From Nannobrachium achirus (taxonomy: Eukaryota; Chordata; Actinopteri; Myctophiformes; Myctophidae), in the NCBI GenBank assembly GCA_963921795.1, contig OY997652.1, positions 23,148,747 through 23,212,746 on the forward strand: 64,000 bases of DNA. Direction: 5' to 3'. The position numbers and the translations under genes are program-made. The stretch's first letter is position 1. Each line of letters starts with the position of its first letter. The notes below the pieces were generated by a model. That model had not been told where the DNA came from, made no database searches, and saw only the letters and a program-made list of their open reading frames with translations. This document shows positions 1 to 9,522 of this stretch, one piece after another.

Positions 1-259
1 GCAGCTTAGGCTATACCATATTGCTGGTATAAATCTCTCTCTCTCTCTCAACAGCAGATAGAAAGCTCCAAGTATATAAAGAGTGGCTACATTTGACATC
101 TCAAGAACATTGTGGATTGATACATTCCTTACGCACATTCCCACAGTGGTGTGTGGCAGAGGCAACTATTGATTTTCTCTTAAAAATATACTGTTTTGTC
201 TGCACTGACGTGAAGAAAATGATTCAAAACTAAAATGTGTGATGTCATATATAGCCTAC
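1..259. other. Intronic DNA, no gene seen
   Basis: A short CT run lies at about 32-50. I recognise no exon, SINE or terminal inverted repeat in the rest. It is presumably an intron of the NOS1AP-like gene downstream of the 1573-1740 exon. Confidence 0.6.
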
Positions 260-790
260 CTCTGCTTATAACACGGCTTGGTTGAATGCTTGATTCTGAT
301 TGGTCGATCAGTCACTGAATTCAACGGTGTGTTATTTCGGTGCTTTTGATTCTATATACTTTAAATTAAATTCTCTGGTTTCTCAACCTGGACCAACGGC
401 TTCTTGGTATTCTCGGGTTGGGACAGTAAAAATGAGTTAATTCACGCTGTTGACACTGGGGAGTGAGTGGTGTAATCCTAGCCTGACTGCAAGCGTCAGA
501 CTCTCACACACTTCGTTACCAACAGGGGGTGGTGTTGTGCAGTCTGGTTTATTAACCAGGCTAGTGTAATCCCACCAGTCACTACACATTGTTTATAACC
601 CACCGGCGCACCGCTATTATTGTTTACGAGCTGTGAACTTTTAACTTGTTAACACGGTCGACATCTCGTCTCGCAAGAAATCCAAATGCTATTGGAGCCA
701 ATGGGACGTTCTGCACAGCCACATCTGCGCAGCTTCTCTTTGTAAACACACAATGGCAGCGCCCAGTGCAAGACGAGACCGCCTAGGCAA
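260..790. mobile_element. Degenerate MITE-like region
   Basis: ATAACACGGCTTGGTTGAAT near 267 is matched in inverted orientation by ATTCAACGGTGTGTTAT near 320-335. A second inverted pair, CTCGTCTCGCA near 666 and TGCAAGACGAGA near 767, frames the right part. The region looks like one or two old non-autonomous DNA transposons. It hosts a younger insertion at 479-563. Boundaries and family are uncertain. Confidence 0.4.
479..563. mobile_element. 85-bp MITE with target-site duplication
   Basis: The insert begins TAGCCTGACTGCA and ends with a segment whose reverse complement begins TAGCCTGG and later reads ACTGCA. It is flanked on both sides by GTGTAATCC (470-478 and 564-572). An 8-9 bp direct repeat with these ends suits a hAT-like (8 bp) or Mutator-like (9 bp) miniature element. 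One terminal repeat carries about 13 extra bases relative to the other. Confidence 0.72.
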
Positions 791-1010
791 AATTAGACTG
801 TGGATTCACAAGAGACATTATGTACGAAAGATATGTAACAGAATTATCTTTTTCTTTACAGTATTCACTTTGTATGTAATTGCGACGCTCGAACGCATCT
901 TGGCTTTACAGTAAATGTTTATTTAACGCACAGTGCATCGCCTCCTTCTCCTCCTCGTCCAAGAGTAACAACTTCCAAGTAAAGGCTGACTTACAACGTG
1001 CTGCATGATG

Positions 1011-1048
1011 AAAATAGCAGATCTACAAGCTAGTAGATCTGCTATTTT
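1011..1048. repeat. Perfect hairpin, AGATCTACAAG family
   Basis: The 38-bp sequence is an almost perfect palindrome with arms AAAATAGCAGATCTACAAGC. It is the shortest complete member of a hairpin family that recurs about 12 times in the non-array part of this window. Confidence 0.85.
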
Positions 1049-1119
1049 CTGCACACTGAAAACGTTTGCCTTCACAATAAAAGCTTATCAGCAACAATGA
1101 CAGTTGGAAAGGATAACGG

Positions 1120-1563
1120 ATTCAGTGGCATTAAACATTGTGGGCACCTCAATGTTAAATTGGATGAAATCATTTTGCCAAATAATAGGTCGCAGCAACG
1201 TATTGAAAAACAATTAAAAAAGGGGGGAAAAATAACTAAAATGGTTCATTTTTGGAATCATGAACTTTTAGTCCAAAAATCAGAATTATGAACGATGAAC
1301 TGAACTAATTCATTTTAGAAATGGTGAACTGAACTTTGAACTAGTTCATATCCACCTGTTTCCGCGAGAAGTTACCGTAGCATTATCTGTGGGACACTTC
1401 CGGTTAACAGCAGACATACAAGCTCACGTCGCATCGCAGATGCAACCATTGTGAGCTTGTAGATCACACTCGGCTGCAGCGCCGGAAGCTGCCGCACAAC
1501 CTTCTGCGCAATGCACGATGGGACGTTGGAAAATTGTGGATAGAAAGTGAACTTTCCCAACAC
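1120..1563 (-). mobile_element. hAT-like element remnant
   Basis: The minus strand starts CAGTGTTGGGAAAGTTCACT, resembling the CAGTGTTGGGAAAGT ends of fish hAT-type elements. Further in are repeated GAACTAGTTCA / TTCAGTTCA motifs (plus strand 1290-1350). It carries one of the hairpins at 1407-1467. It abuts the 1573-1740 exon within about 10 bp, right after the splice donor. The far boundary is not defined. Confidence 0.45.
1407..1467. repeat. Imperfect hairpin, AGATCTACAAG family
   Basis: The left arm AGCAGACATACAAGCTCAC pairs with the right arm TTGTGAGCTTGTAGATCAC, with an unrelated loop between. It is a diverged member of the family, lying inside a hAT-like remnant. Confidence 0.7.
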
Positions 1564-1572
1564 TGATCGTAC

Positions 1573-1740
1573 CTGTGCCACGGCCACCTGTGTGTGTTGC
1601 TGCTGCTGGTGCAGCTGGTGCTGCAGCAGGTGGAGGTAGTGTTGGGACGCCAGCGGCGTGGCGCACGGAGAGCAAGGGCTGCTGGGAGAAAGGCCTTGTT
1701 GTGGCGTCGTCATGGCGAAGAAGGAGCTCTGGTCAAAGTT
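1573..1740 (-). CDS. nos1ap: NOS1AP-like exon, Gln-rich segment
   Basis: The minus strand encodes [56 protein letters not shown]. The last part matches the NOS1AP stretch LLQQLLQQQQQQTQVAVAQ that precedes the coiled coil. The donor is GTGGCACAG|GTACGA. The acceptor is probably GGGGGAACAG|AAC (upper bound 1740). A second in-frame AG, giving an upper bound of 1728, would drop four residues. At 168 nt and phase 0/0 it fits the preceding exon. The next exon (coiled coil, VHLLKDQL-like) is not visible at 1-1572 and probably lies off the left edge. Confidence 0.85.
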
Positions 1741-1862
1741 CTGTTCCCCCAACACAGATCAATGAACACATTGATTAATCCATTAACTCTCAAATACCTG
1801 GAACGCGCCCGAGTCGCGTTAGATTTTAACCACTTTAACCATTATTGTATGCTTTAACCTTA

Positions 1863-1936
1863 GAAAAATAGCAGATATACAAGCTCACAGCGCGGCACCG
1901 AGTGCCGCGCTGCGAGCTTGTAGATCTGCTATTTTT
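1863..1936. repeat. GC-rich long hairpin, AGATCTACAAG family
   Basis: 74 bp, with outer arms AAAAATAGCAGAT and inner arms ACAAGCTCACAGCGCGGCAC pairing back after GAGT. Nearly fully self-complementary, with two or three mismatches. Confidence 0.85.
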
Positions 1937-2017
1937 GAAAAATCGTGAAAATGTGTGCAAGTCTATGAATATCTTTGACCCGATCTTTGACCCGACTTCT
2001 AAATCCTTCCTCTAAAT

Positions 2018-2190
2018 CAGTGGTTCTCAAACTTTTTCATGTCAAGGACCCCCAAAATTACAGGTATTTGGCCACGGACCCCCATCTCAATGTTGTTCCA
2101 GGGACCCCCCAGAAGCAAATATTTGATTTACAAATGTTCGCTTTTAAATAGATATATTCAAAGACTTGCAAAGAAAAATCATGATTTTTC
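2018..2190 (+). mobile_element. hAT-like MITE fragment, copy 1
   Basis: Begins CAGTGGTTCTCAAACTTTTT, a classic hAT-type terminal sequence, followed by AAGGACCCCC and GCCACGGACCCCCATCTCA. It is duplicated with divergence at 2320-2450. Confidence 0.6.
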
Positions 2191-2263
2191 AAAAATAACA
2201 GATCTATAAGCTTGCAGCGCGGCACTCGGTGCCGCGCTGTGAGCTTGTATATCTGCTATTTTT
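2191..2263. repeat. GC-rich long hairpin, AGATCTACAAG family
   Basis: 73 bp with the same arms as the 1863 copy but the loop orientation reversed (CACTCGGTG versus CACCGAGTG), so pairing is kept although the tip differs. Confidence 0.82.
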
Positions 2264-2319
2264 CAATAGTTAAAGCAGTCAATAATCCTAGGCCTAAATG
2301 GTTTAACACATTAAGGATA

Positions 2320-2451
2320 TACATGTATTTGGCTGCGGACCCCCATCTCAAAATATATTGTTCCAGGGACCCACCAGAAGCAAACATTTGAGTTACAAAT
2401 GTTCGCTTTTAAAAAGACATTCAAAGTTTTGCAAATATTGATTTTTCTATT
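2320..2451 (+). mobile_element. hAT-like MITE fragment, copy 2
   Basis: Repeats the internal part of the 2018-2190 block (TGCGGACCCCCATCTCA, then CAAATGTTCGCTTTTAAA) about 260 bp downstream. A weaker third trace, CTTTTTCATGTCAAGGTCC, is seen at about 2681. Confidence 0.55.
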
Positions 2452-2521
2452 CAGATACAAGCTCACAGTGCAGCACTCTGCACTCTGTGCTGTGCTGTGA
2501 GCTTGTAGATCTGCTATTTTT
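2452..2521. repeat. Long hairpin, AGATCTACAAG family
   Basis: The arms TACAAGCTCACAGTGCAGCA and the right side ending CTTGTAGATCTGCTATTTTT fold on a CACTCTG-type tip. The outermost left arm is lost. Confidence 0.75.
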
Positions 2522-2746
2522 TAATAGTTAAAGCATAAAAATAATGGTTAAAGTGGTGAAAATCTACAGTGACACGGATGCAGGTCTAAATGGGTTAACC
2601 CATTAAGACCTGAAACCGATTCTACAATTACCCTCTGAATGCATTCTTATAACATTATTATTAATAGAGTTGTTTTCAACCTTTTTCATGTCAAGGTCCA
2701 TTATTTATTTGGCATTTGAGCCACGGACCACAATTTACCACATTTA

Positions 2747-2965
2747 ACAGTGTGGCCAAAGCTGAATGGTTAGGGAGCCCGGCTGGGGAACCAGAGCCCC
2801 TGGTTGTCCCAGGTTTGATTCCAGGCCAGGCCAGCAATGTCCATGTGTGTCCCTGAGCAAGACTCTTAACCCCTAATTGCTCACACGCTCCTTGTGGGCA
2901 GCAAATCAGTTGGGTTGAGCTGAAAATACTGAATTTCCCTCGTGGGAGGAGTAGGTAACTATTAT
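2747..2965 (+). mobile_element. tRNA-derived SINE
   Basis: The box A-like TGGCCAAAGCTGAATGG (about 2752) and box B GGTTTGATTCC (2812-2822) mark a tRNA-type RNA polymerase III promoter. The body GTCCCTGAGCAAGACTCTTA and the tail GAATTTCCCTCGTGGGAGGA are typical of fish tRNA-SINEs. It is a dispersed retrotransposed element in the intron, not a functional tRNA. Confidence 0.75.
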
Positions 2966-3124
2966 TTGATGAGATTTAGCCTCTCAGACCCAGACGAAAT
3001 ATTTTGTAAATTAAGTAGTGCACATGTTTAACAATAATTTAACTCTTGAGGGCGTAAAATGGAACCAAATGGACCCGTAAGGAGGATGAAACACTATGGC
3101 TTGATTTTGTAGTTTGTTTCCTGT

Positions 3125-3290
3125 ATCGGTTAAAAACTACGCCAGTGGCCCGGGCTGACACTGTGTCGCGGGTTTGAATCCCACAACACAGTTTCACTCC
3201 GCGTCTCTCTACCCATGTCAATTCCTGTCAATCTACTGTATACTATCGATAAAGGCAGAAAAAGCCAAAACATATTACCAAACAAAAAGA
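3125..3290 (+). mobile_element. Second tRNA-derived SINE
   Basis: Box B is at 3171-3182 (GGTTTGAATCCC). The body contains TCTCTCTACCCATGTCAATT and the 3' tail is ATAAAGGCAGAAAAAGCCAA, the usual tail of an abundant fish SINE group. The 5' head is diverged, so the start is approximate. Confidence 0.7.
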
Positions 3291-3735
3291 CAAAAATACA
3301 GAAGTGTGGGCGACCTGATAGCCGAGTTATCAGGGGGCTGTTTTTACAAAAGTAAATAAAATAAAATAAACATAAATAAGGTGTGTTAGTGCATTGTGCC
3401 ATTGTGCATTGACACAAGTCAACAGCATTGTCAATGCTTGCACACATTAGCCTTGGTATTCGGTAAAGCAGGCTTTTATTTTTCATTTGCGTTCGTATGC
3501 ACACATTGGCACACCAAGATCTAACACATCCGTCATACCTGGCGTTAGCTGCAGCTGTGTTGCTTACATTAGAGTACTACAAGGTCAGTCTGCCGCAGGA
3601 AAGCAAACTGCAAAATGTCCACGTCCTCCTTCTATGTCAAATGGACTTGATAACTTGTGCCTTGGACTTCCATTTTCATTTGTTTCTTTTTTGGAGCTGT
3701 GTGGAACACAAGCTCCCTATACGTGGCCGTGTGTG
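3291..3735. other. Intronic DNA, no feature recognised
   Basis: AT-rich tract with short AATAAA runs near 3355-3375. I see no exon, terminal repeat or promoter that can be supported. Confidence 0.5.
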
Positions 3736-3737
3736 TG

Positions 3738-3745
3738 TCCGTCCG

Positions 3746-3780
<35 letters not shown>

Positions 3781-3784
3781 ATGT
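3738..3784 (+). repeat. (TGTC)n microsatellite
   Basis: About ten GTCT/GTCC units. It directly abuts a solo B-family fragment, at the position where array B units carry GACAGAC-type tracts, so it is probably part of that element. Confidence 0.85.
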
Positions 3785-3786
3785 AG

Positions 3787-4299
3787 CCTCAAAGTTTGGC
3801 ACGCTACTCCTCCCACAGTTTTTGCACCACACACTCGCGCCATATGTCAAATCGACCGGCTTACTCGGGAATCGTCTGCTAGTAACTTGCTAAGAGAAAG
3901 GTTCTATAGTTTAATTGATATTAATTTATTAGTGAATTAATTTTCCCCATTGACTTATAATGGGAATTGCAAAAACTCACATTCAAGTATTTTTCTCTCG
4001 TAAACCATAGGAGCTACAGTTTCAAACCTCAGAGAGGAGATTCATAATGATTTTAAGAATGAATTAAAAAAAAATTACATCACTCGGCCTCATGGTGGCG
4101 CTATAACGGCCCACTTTGCGTTTTGCCCCGTAACTCTTGAACCATAGATCGGAAAATTTAAATTATTTTTTCCCTGGATTCCTTGGGTCATTTGCGCCAG
4201 GATAGATTTTCCGCCATCTTGAATTTTCTCCAAAACACACTTTTTGCACCTTTTCCTACATATTTTCTTCAAATATCACAAAAATCGGTACACATGATC
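3787..4299 (+). mobile_element. Solo B-family element fragment
   Basis: Shares long stretches with array B in reverse orientation: AAAGTTTGGCACGCTACTCC, GCGCCATATGTCAAATCGAC, the GGTGGCGCTATAACGG core motif, and TTTTCCGCCATCTTGAATTT. It lacks recognisable element ends. It shows that B exists as dispersed insertions in the same gene and gives an outgroup for the array copies. It stops at GTACACATGATC, before the AC microsatellite. Confidence 0.85.
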
Positions 4300-4318
4300 C
4301 TGGGTGACCAGAGAGGTG

Positions 4319-4418
<100 letters not shown>

Positions 4419-4589
4419 CTCCACTTCGAACAGAGGTTCGATTTTGTGACTGTGCCTTGCTCAAATTGCACTAATGCAAATTGTATATTATGTTTTTGGT
4501 TGTCCAAAAGAGCTGGAAATAAACTAAACTGAAACTGAAATGGTACCTTGCTTCCTCCATATTTTTTCACCTTCCATCTCTTCTCCCCC

Positions 4590-4593
4590 ACTC

Positions 4594-4640
<47 letters not shown>
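4590..4640 (+). repeat. (CT)n microsatellite
   Basis: Pyrimidine tract of CT units with one CCCT interruption and flanking C-rich sequence. Confidence 0.9.
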
Positions 4641-4838
4641 GTCTCTTTATCCATCCGCTCTCTCCTTGCTTATCTGCATGCAGCAGATGTTGGGTGAACC
4701 CGTTAATGGGATTACGGTGGCTTTCCTCCAGAATCAAAGTGAACATTCTAGGTTTTGGGATTAGGTGTCCTCCTTTCACAACCACCAGGAATATTCATCT
4801 CCTCCTGCTCTGTTCTGATTATCAGTAGCGCTACCATT

Positions 4839-5005
<167 letters not shown>

Positions 5006-5364
5006 GTACCATACTTGTGAGAGGCCAATATGTACTGACAAGTATAGTAGAATTAGAGAAACAGACTATTTTTCCTGGATCTCACAAGTTAAATTGGCTG
5101 TTTTATGGTATATGCTTTATGTGTAATGTGTATACTGTATATATGTGGAATATATATGTTGAATATTCTAGTTATGATTGGGCATTTAGAGGATACAGTA
5201 GGTGTTGGAGTTAGAGGTTTGATGTATTCTCTAGTTGTCCAGTGGCACGCAGAGCTTGTGCGTTGGCTATTTTTTTATGATGCGTGACACACCGGCATGC
5301 ATAGTATAGTATAAATCAGGCTTTAGGGCTGGAGATAGAAATGGCAAGCAAGCGACCCAAACTA
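5006..5364. other. Intronic DNA, no feature recognised
   Basis: Ordinary AT-rich intron sequence. Nothing supportable apart from the hairpin that follows. Confidence 0.5.
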
Positions 5365-5427
5365 GTGAAAACAGCAGATCTACAAGCGATGCTTCACATT
5401 GTGAGCTTGTAGATCGGCTATTTTCAC
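5365..5427. repeat. Hairpin, AGATCTACAAG family
   Basis: GTGAAAACAGCAGATCTACA pairs with the right arm ending TTGTAGATCGGCTATTTTCAC. The outer GTGAAAA is shared with the copy at 63833, suggesting a subfamily. Confidence 0.82.
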
Positions 5428-5564
5428 TACTTATTAAATGTTTTGTTTTCTAATTGTGGAATTTCTCAGATTTTTCTTGTATTTCTTCGTGGATTTTGTA
5501 TTTACCGGTAATTCATAAAAAAGAAAACGCTTTTGGGGATTCTTTTTCTGAAATATTTTTGAAA

Positions 5565-5600
5565 TAATAATAATAATAATATAATAATATAATATAAGAT
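5565..5600 (+). repeat. (AAT)n microsatellite
   Basis: AAT/ATAAT run between the hairpin and the 5780-5952 exon. Confidence 0.85.
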
Positions 5601-5779
5601 ATAAGAAAATAATAATAGGAAACAAATAAACAATGGGACCCATGAAAATGTATCCACGACCCACAAATGGGTCCCTCCAACCCACCCAGTGTTTAGGAAA
5701 CAGTGCAGCGTGAGTGCGTATGCGCTCACATGTGTGCATGCATGCGGTGAATATAATGCATGCGTGTGTCCTGTCCTAC

Positions 5780-5952
5780 CATGATGGTTTGTCCTGGTTT
5801 GACCACACTGAGCTGAGCCAGACTGTGGAGGATGTCGTTGACTTGCTGCTCGCACAGCGACGCAGGGCCTGCTGGGAGATCACCTCCTCCTCCTCCTCCT
5901 CCTGCTCTCCTCACCACTCCCTCACTCTCCCCTTGGTCTGTCTCTTTGCCAC
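5780..5952 (-). CDS. nos1ap: NOS1AP-like exon, linker with poly-Gly
   Basis: Assigned from splice signals and phase: acceptor TTCTCTCCAG|GTGGCAAAG, donor ATCATG|GTAGGA, 173 nt entering in phase 1 and leaving in phase 0, which fits both neighbours. Minus-strand translation runs GGKETDQGESEGVVRRA, seven Gly, DLPAGPASLCEQQ, VNDILHSLAQLSVVKPGQTIM. The Gly run is encoded by a GGA triplet repeat (plus strand 5882-5903) and could vary in length. This linker is poorly conserved, so I did not recognise it by similarity. It could be fish-specific or an alternative exon. Confidence 0.78.
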
Positions 5953-6038
5953 CTGGAGAGAACACACACACAACGGTTATTTACATGGCAAAGAGGTCTG
6001 AGAACCACAGGTTTACAGTAACTGTGCATGTTTCTCAC

Positions 6039-6168
6039 CCTCAGTGGCGTGATCCTCTGTGGACTTGTCGCTCTCTCCGTCCGCCTCTTGCTCAGCATGC
6101 TGAAGGCTGAGTTTGTGACACACCTCAAACGCCTGGCCTACGGTCCGCACAATGCGCATGGCCTGGGT
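6039..6168 (-). CDS. nos1ap: NOS1AP-like exon, end of PTB domain
   Basis: Encodes [20 protein letters not shown] then [23 protein letters not shown] on the minus strand. The first 24 or so residues match the C-terminal helix of the NOS1AP PTB domain, which closes the phosphotyrosine/NPxY-type groove. The acidic tail corresponds to the variable linker (ADGESER.. in mammals). The acceptor is CCATTTCAG|ACC and the donor is CTGAGG|GTGAGA. It is 130 nt, phase 0 to phase 1. An 86-bp intron separates it from the next exon. Confidence 0.94.
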
Positions 6169-6204
6169 CTGAAATGGTTGGCACAATGTTGGCACAAATG
6201 TTAG

Positions 6205-6800
6205 AAGCCAAAGGCATGGTACCCCCGCTCCTGTTCACTCAGATCAGCTAACACAGGGATGCAGACAGACCCTTCACTAAAACGCCCAGGACAGCGATCC
6301 ACTTGTCCCAGACTCTTCTCCCTACTGGCCCACAAACTGTGGAATGAAAATTGCATTAACTGCAGACGCACTCCCTAGCTTCTGCCGTGGTCTTAAGACT
6401 CACCTCTTCAGACTCACCTCTTATGACTCCACCTTAGCCCATAGCACTTAGCATAACAGTTGACAATCCTCGATGACCATACACATACAGGCTTATGCCA
6501 AGGCAAAGATGTAATTTAAATAGCATTTTTATATAGGCCGATGCCAGGCTGTTTTTTGACTTGGCATCTTGTATCATCGAAGCTATAGTGTGTATAGCTT
6601 TGATGTACAGATTATTAATATTGTATTATTTTCTTTATTGAATAGGTCCTTTGTTTACCTATGTTTTAAGACTACTTCTATGCATTTGATGTGTTACCCT
6701 GTGCTGTCCTTGCGTACTGGATTAAGAGCTTCTAAATTGTAAATTGTAATGTTACGATTCAGACACTCATCAGACGCTAGGCAAGGGCATCTGCTAAAAG
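6205..6800 (+). mobile_element. 5'-truncated L2-like LINE tail
   Basis: The end of a reverse-transcriptase ORF is recognisable: CTGTGGAATGAA near 6337 and, at 6380-6418, FCRGLKTHLFRLT, the conserved C-terminal motif of L2/Rex-type ORF2 proteins. The 3' UTR ends with AAGGGCATCTGCTAAAAGG, the usual fish L2-type terminus. It is antisense to the host gene and heavily truncated. Confidence 0.7.
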
Positions 6801-7465
6801 GACGATTTAAAGTCTCAAGAAATGATACGACGCGATCGATGCAGAGAGGAGTGCAAGAGGTGGAGTGTGAAGAGGTGTTTTCATGGGGAATGAGTGTGCG
6901 GTTGTGACTGTGCGGGGGAGTTTGGTAGCAGGGTGGGCCTGGGGAGTGCTCAACTGAGAACAAACTTCAAAAGCTGAACGCTAGACTGTAATCCTATCCA
7001 CCACGGTGGGACACTCATTACAGTCCACAGACAAAAGCCAGCCTCTGGGGCAAACATACACTTCAGTGGTTGAATCTTTTCAGGCCGCAAGCCCCCCAAA
7101 AGAATCATATTTTATTTATTTTATTTTTTCTAGAAATAATAATTAGTAATATTTGAAATTTGGCAATGTTTTATCATTTGTTTGTTGGTAGCATTGTTTG
7201 TGGTTACTTTTGATGCAGTAATGGTCTTATTATTTATTTTTATGAGGTATTAAAAAGGTCTTAAATTGTCACTTTAGAAATGTGCAGATACCCTGATGGA
7301 CAATGTGAATTCACAGTCACAGCTACAGTATATCAAAAATGCTACATACTGTACATAACAAAAACAAGCCCAAAAGCAAAAGGGGTTCCCGGATTGAAAG
7401 GTATAGTTACGTAAACAGGTTTCCGGTCTAAATGGGTAAAGTATATTGTGATGCCAATATCTTTT
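6801..7465. other. Intronic DNA, no clear feature
   Basis: Holds a G-rich stretch at 6850-6950 and an AT-rich stretch at 7100-7260. GCCGCAAGCCCCCCAAAAG near 7084 recalls the hAT-like fragments at 2018 and 2320 but is too short to call. Confidence 0.45.
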
Positions 7466-7560
7466 CTACTTTTACTCAAGTGAATTTTGAATAACCAGAC
7501 TTTTACGTGGTAAACAGAGTATTTCTGCATTGATACGTTTACCTAAGTAAAATAAGGGCA
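7466..7560 (+). mobile_element. hAT-like MITE end fragment
   Basis: TCTACTTTTACTCAAGTGAA and CGTTTACCTAAGTAAAATAA belong to the ACTTGAGTAAA-type fish repeat seen again at 8835-9010 and 9350-9780. Confidence 0.5.
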
Positions 7561-7707
7561 TACTATAATCTATGATCCTTTAAAGTTTCACGAGGGCATA
7601 CGCTTAAAAACCTATGGGACCTATTGGTGTAAATGGTGAAAGTACAGTTGTAACTGTAACAGTTTTCTATGTGGTTAAAATCTAAAGGCATCATTTCACA
7701 AACCTAC

Positions 7708-7816
7708 CTTCTTCTTGGATTTGAAGACGTTACACCTGAAGGAATTGTTGGAGCTGTCTCTGGCAATGTAGCTGAAGATCTTTAAGTCCTGGGAGTCATG
7801 TGACACGTAGAAAATC
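7708..7816 (-). CDS. nos1ap: NOS1AP-like exon, PTB-domain core
   Basis: The minus strand encodes [20 protein letters not shown], then [16 protein letters not shown], almost identical to the vertebrate NOS1AP PTB domain. The acceptor is TTTTCCTCAG|G and the donor is AAGAAGAAG|GTAGGT. At 109 nt it holds one base finishing the previous Arg codon plus 36 codons, ending in phase 0. The next exon, 1539 nt further along the transcript, continues with [11 protein letters not shown] as expected. This is the strongest evidence for the gene's identity. The only visible difference from the mammalian sequence is in the short variable SSNNS stretch. Confidence 0.95.
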
Positions 7817-7989
7817 CTGAGGAAAACAAGAAAAGAAATGTGAGCGGTGCCTTTTATGGCGTATTTTAATGCCCAAGCTTCACGGGACATACGGACATTT
7901 ATCCAATCCTCAATACTTAGTAAACCTGCTTGGCCCTTGGCTCCTATTTGGTCTACTGTTCTTTCCCTGTACACCAAACCTCTTCCCAA

Positions 7990-8030
7990 AAATAGCCGAA
8001 CTTGTGGGCTTTTGGATCTGCTATTTTCGG
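7990..8030. repeat. Decayed hairpin, AGATCTACAAG family
   Basis: The arms AAATAGCCGAAC and GGATCTGCTATTTTCGG are still recognisable around CTTGTGGGCTTT. It is a degraded copy. Confidence 0.5.
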
Positions 8031-8357
8031 TGAATGTTCCCCCCCAGAATAGAGAATAAACAAGACACAAACATTTGGAAGCCCCCCTGTATTAACTGTG
8101 GGGACCCCCTATGGGTCCCGGACCCCCTATAGAAGGCCCATGGACTTAAGGACAGAGTAGGAGGAGAAAGAGAGACAGCACAGTTATTGGAGCAGAGCCA
8201 CAAAGTGCAATAGGTGCACAGGGATTCTGGGAACCATTATGTTTATTCAGGAACTGTGTAATCTTCTCAGCCCCTCTGTGTAGTTTCTCTCAACCTTGAA
8301 AGAAAGATAAAACCTGCTTCATAGTCAAACCATGTCATACCATGGTCTCCTGCGCTG

Positions 8358-8433
8358 AAAACAGTAGATGCACAAGCTCACAATGCGTCTAGGAGCGTCT
8401 AGGTACAACACATTGTGAGCTTGTAGATCGCTG
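8358..8433. repeat. Hairpin, AGATCTACAAG family
   Basis: GATGCACAAGCTCACAATG pairs with CATTGTGAGCTTGTAGATC around a loop holding a short AGGAGCGTCTAGG duplication. Confidence 0.78.
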
Positions 8434-8726
8434 CGGGACACCATCGTAAGACTGAATATAAATTGAGCATAGGCTTAACGTTTTGTGCCCAACTGGCTGA
8501 TAAAGACAATTATCATATTTTGTCAACTTCATTTCTTTAGCATGTTGTTATTATTGTACGGTATCCTTCGTTGAACCCATTAAAACCGGGAAAGCAGCAT
8601 TGCAACCAATTTAACCATTATTTTATACTAAAATGTTTTCATTTACTGCTTTCTATCTTTTTAGCGATTTGGAAGAAATCCTTTGTGACAGCAAATCTAT
8701 CCAACAAATGTTTAAAATTATTTTGA

Positions 8727-8795
8727 AATTAGCAGATCTACAAGCTCACAATGCCTTGCATTGCACGCATTGTGAGCTTGTAGATCATCTATTTT
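8727..8795. repeat. Hairpin, AGATCTACAAG family
   Basis: TAGCAGATCTACAAGCTCAC pairs with GTGAGCTTGTAGATCATCTA, with a CCTTGCATTGCACG tip. Confidence 0.82.
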
Positions 8796-9186
8796 CGAAT
8801 GGCTGAAATGTACAATGGTTAATGTATGTTCTGTAATAATAATCAATCTATAAAGTAACTAGTAACTAATAGTTTTCAAAGAAACGTAGTGGATTAAAAA
8901 GTACAATATTTGGATCCGAGGAGATGTAGTGGCGTAGAAGTAAAAGTATTTGAAATTGGAAATACTCAAGTAAATACCTCAAAATTGTACTTAAGTTACT
9001 TTCCACCATGCACTGATACAGTAACTGTACCTACCAGTAACTACAGTACACATTATGGTCTGCCGACTGCGTGCACAAGCCATGGATAATTCATCAGGAT
9101 GCCTGATGAGTCTAATTGCTCCTGGCACATGCATTCATGCACTTTGGTCCTGCATGTTTAAGCACATGGGAAGGCCTAGAGTGCTG

Positions 9187-9265
9187 CTAAAAGCATGCAG
9201 CCACCAGCACAGCCCATTCATATGCCTAGCATTAAACTGATCTAAAAGCATGCAGCCACCAGCAA
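9187..9265 (+). repeat. Short direct repeat
   Basis: CTAAAAGCATGCAGCCACCA occurs at 9187 and again at 9242, 55 bp apart, between the hAT-like arms. Confidence 0.75.
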
Positions 9266-9522
9266 AAAAACGCTCCATTCTCATTGAAATGCATTGACGG
9301 AATGGGTAATCCACTCTCATAGAAACGTTGGTGTTGCTGCAGCCTTATTTGTACTTTGCTTGAGTATTTCCAATTCCAAATACTTTTACTTCTACTCCAC
9401 TACATCTCGGATATAAATATTGTACTTTTACTCCGCTACTTTAGTTACTAGTTACTTTGTAGATTGATTATTATTACAAAACATAGATTAACCACATCAA
9501 CCCAATAAACATTTGGTCCATT

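Larger units (their letters stand above)
1829..2560. mobile_element. Composite fold-back region
   Basis: TTAACCACTTTAACCATTAT at about 1829 is the inverted counterpart of a segment reading ATAATGGTTAAAGTGG at about 2540. Between them are two diverged copies of a hAT-like block, each followed by a GC-rich hairpin. The arms extend roughly 30 bp and then decay. This looks like a fold-back or nested MITE cluster rather than a single clean element. Confidence 0.5.

Noticed and set aside
1-1560. Next NOS1AP exon (coiled-coil segment) left of 1573
   Set aside because: I could not find a VHLLKDQL-like reading frame with splice sites; the exon is probably outside the window.
2812-3182. Functional tRNA genes at the two box B motifs
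   Set aside because: No cloverleaf can be completed; both motifs sit in SINE bodies with SINE-type tails.
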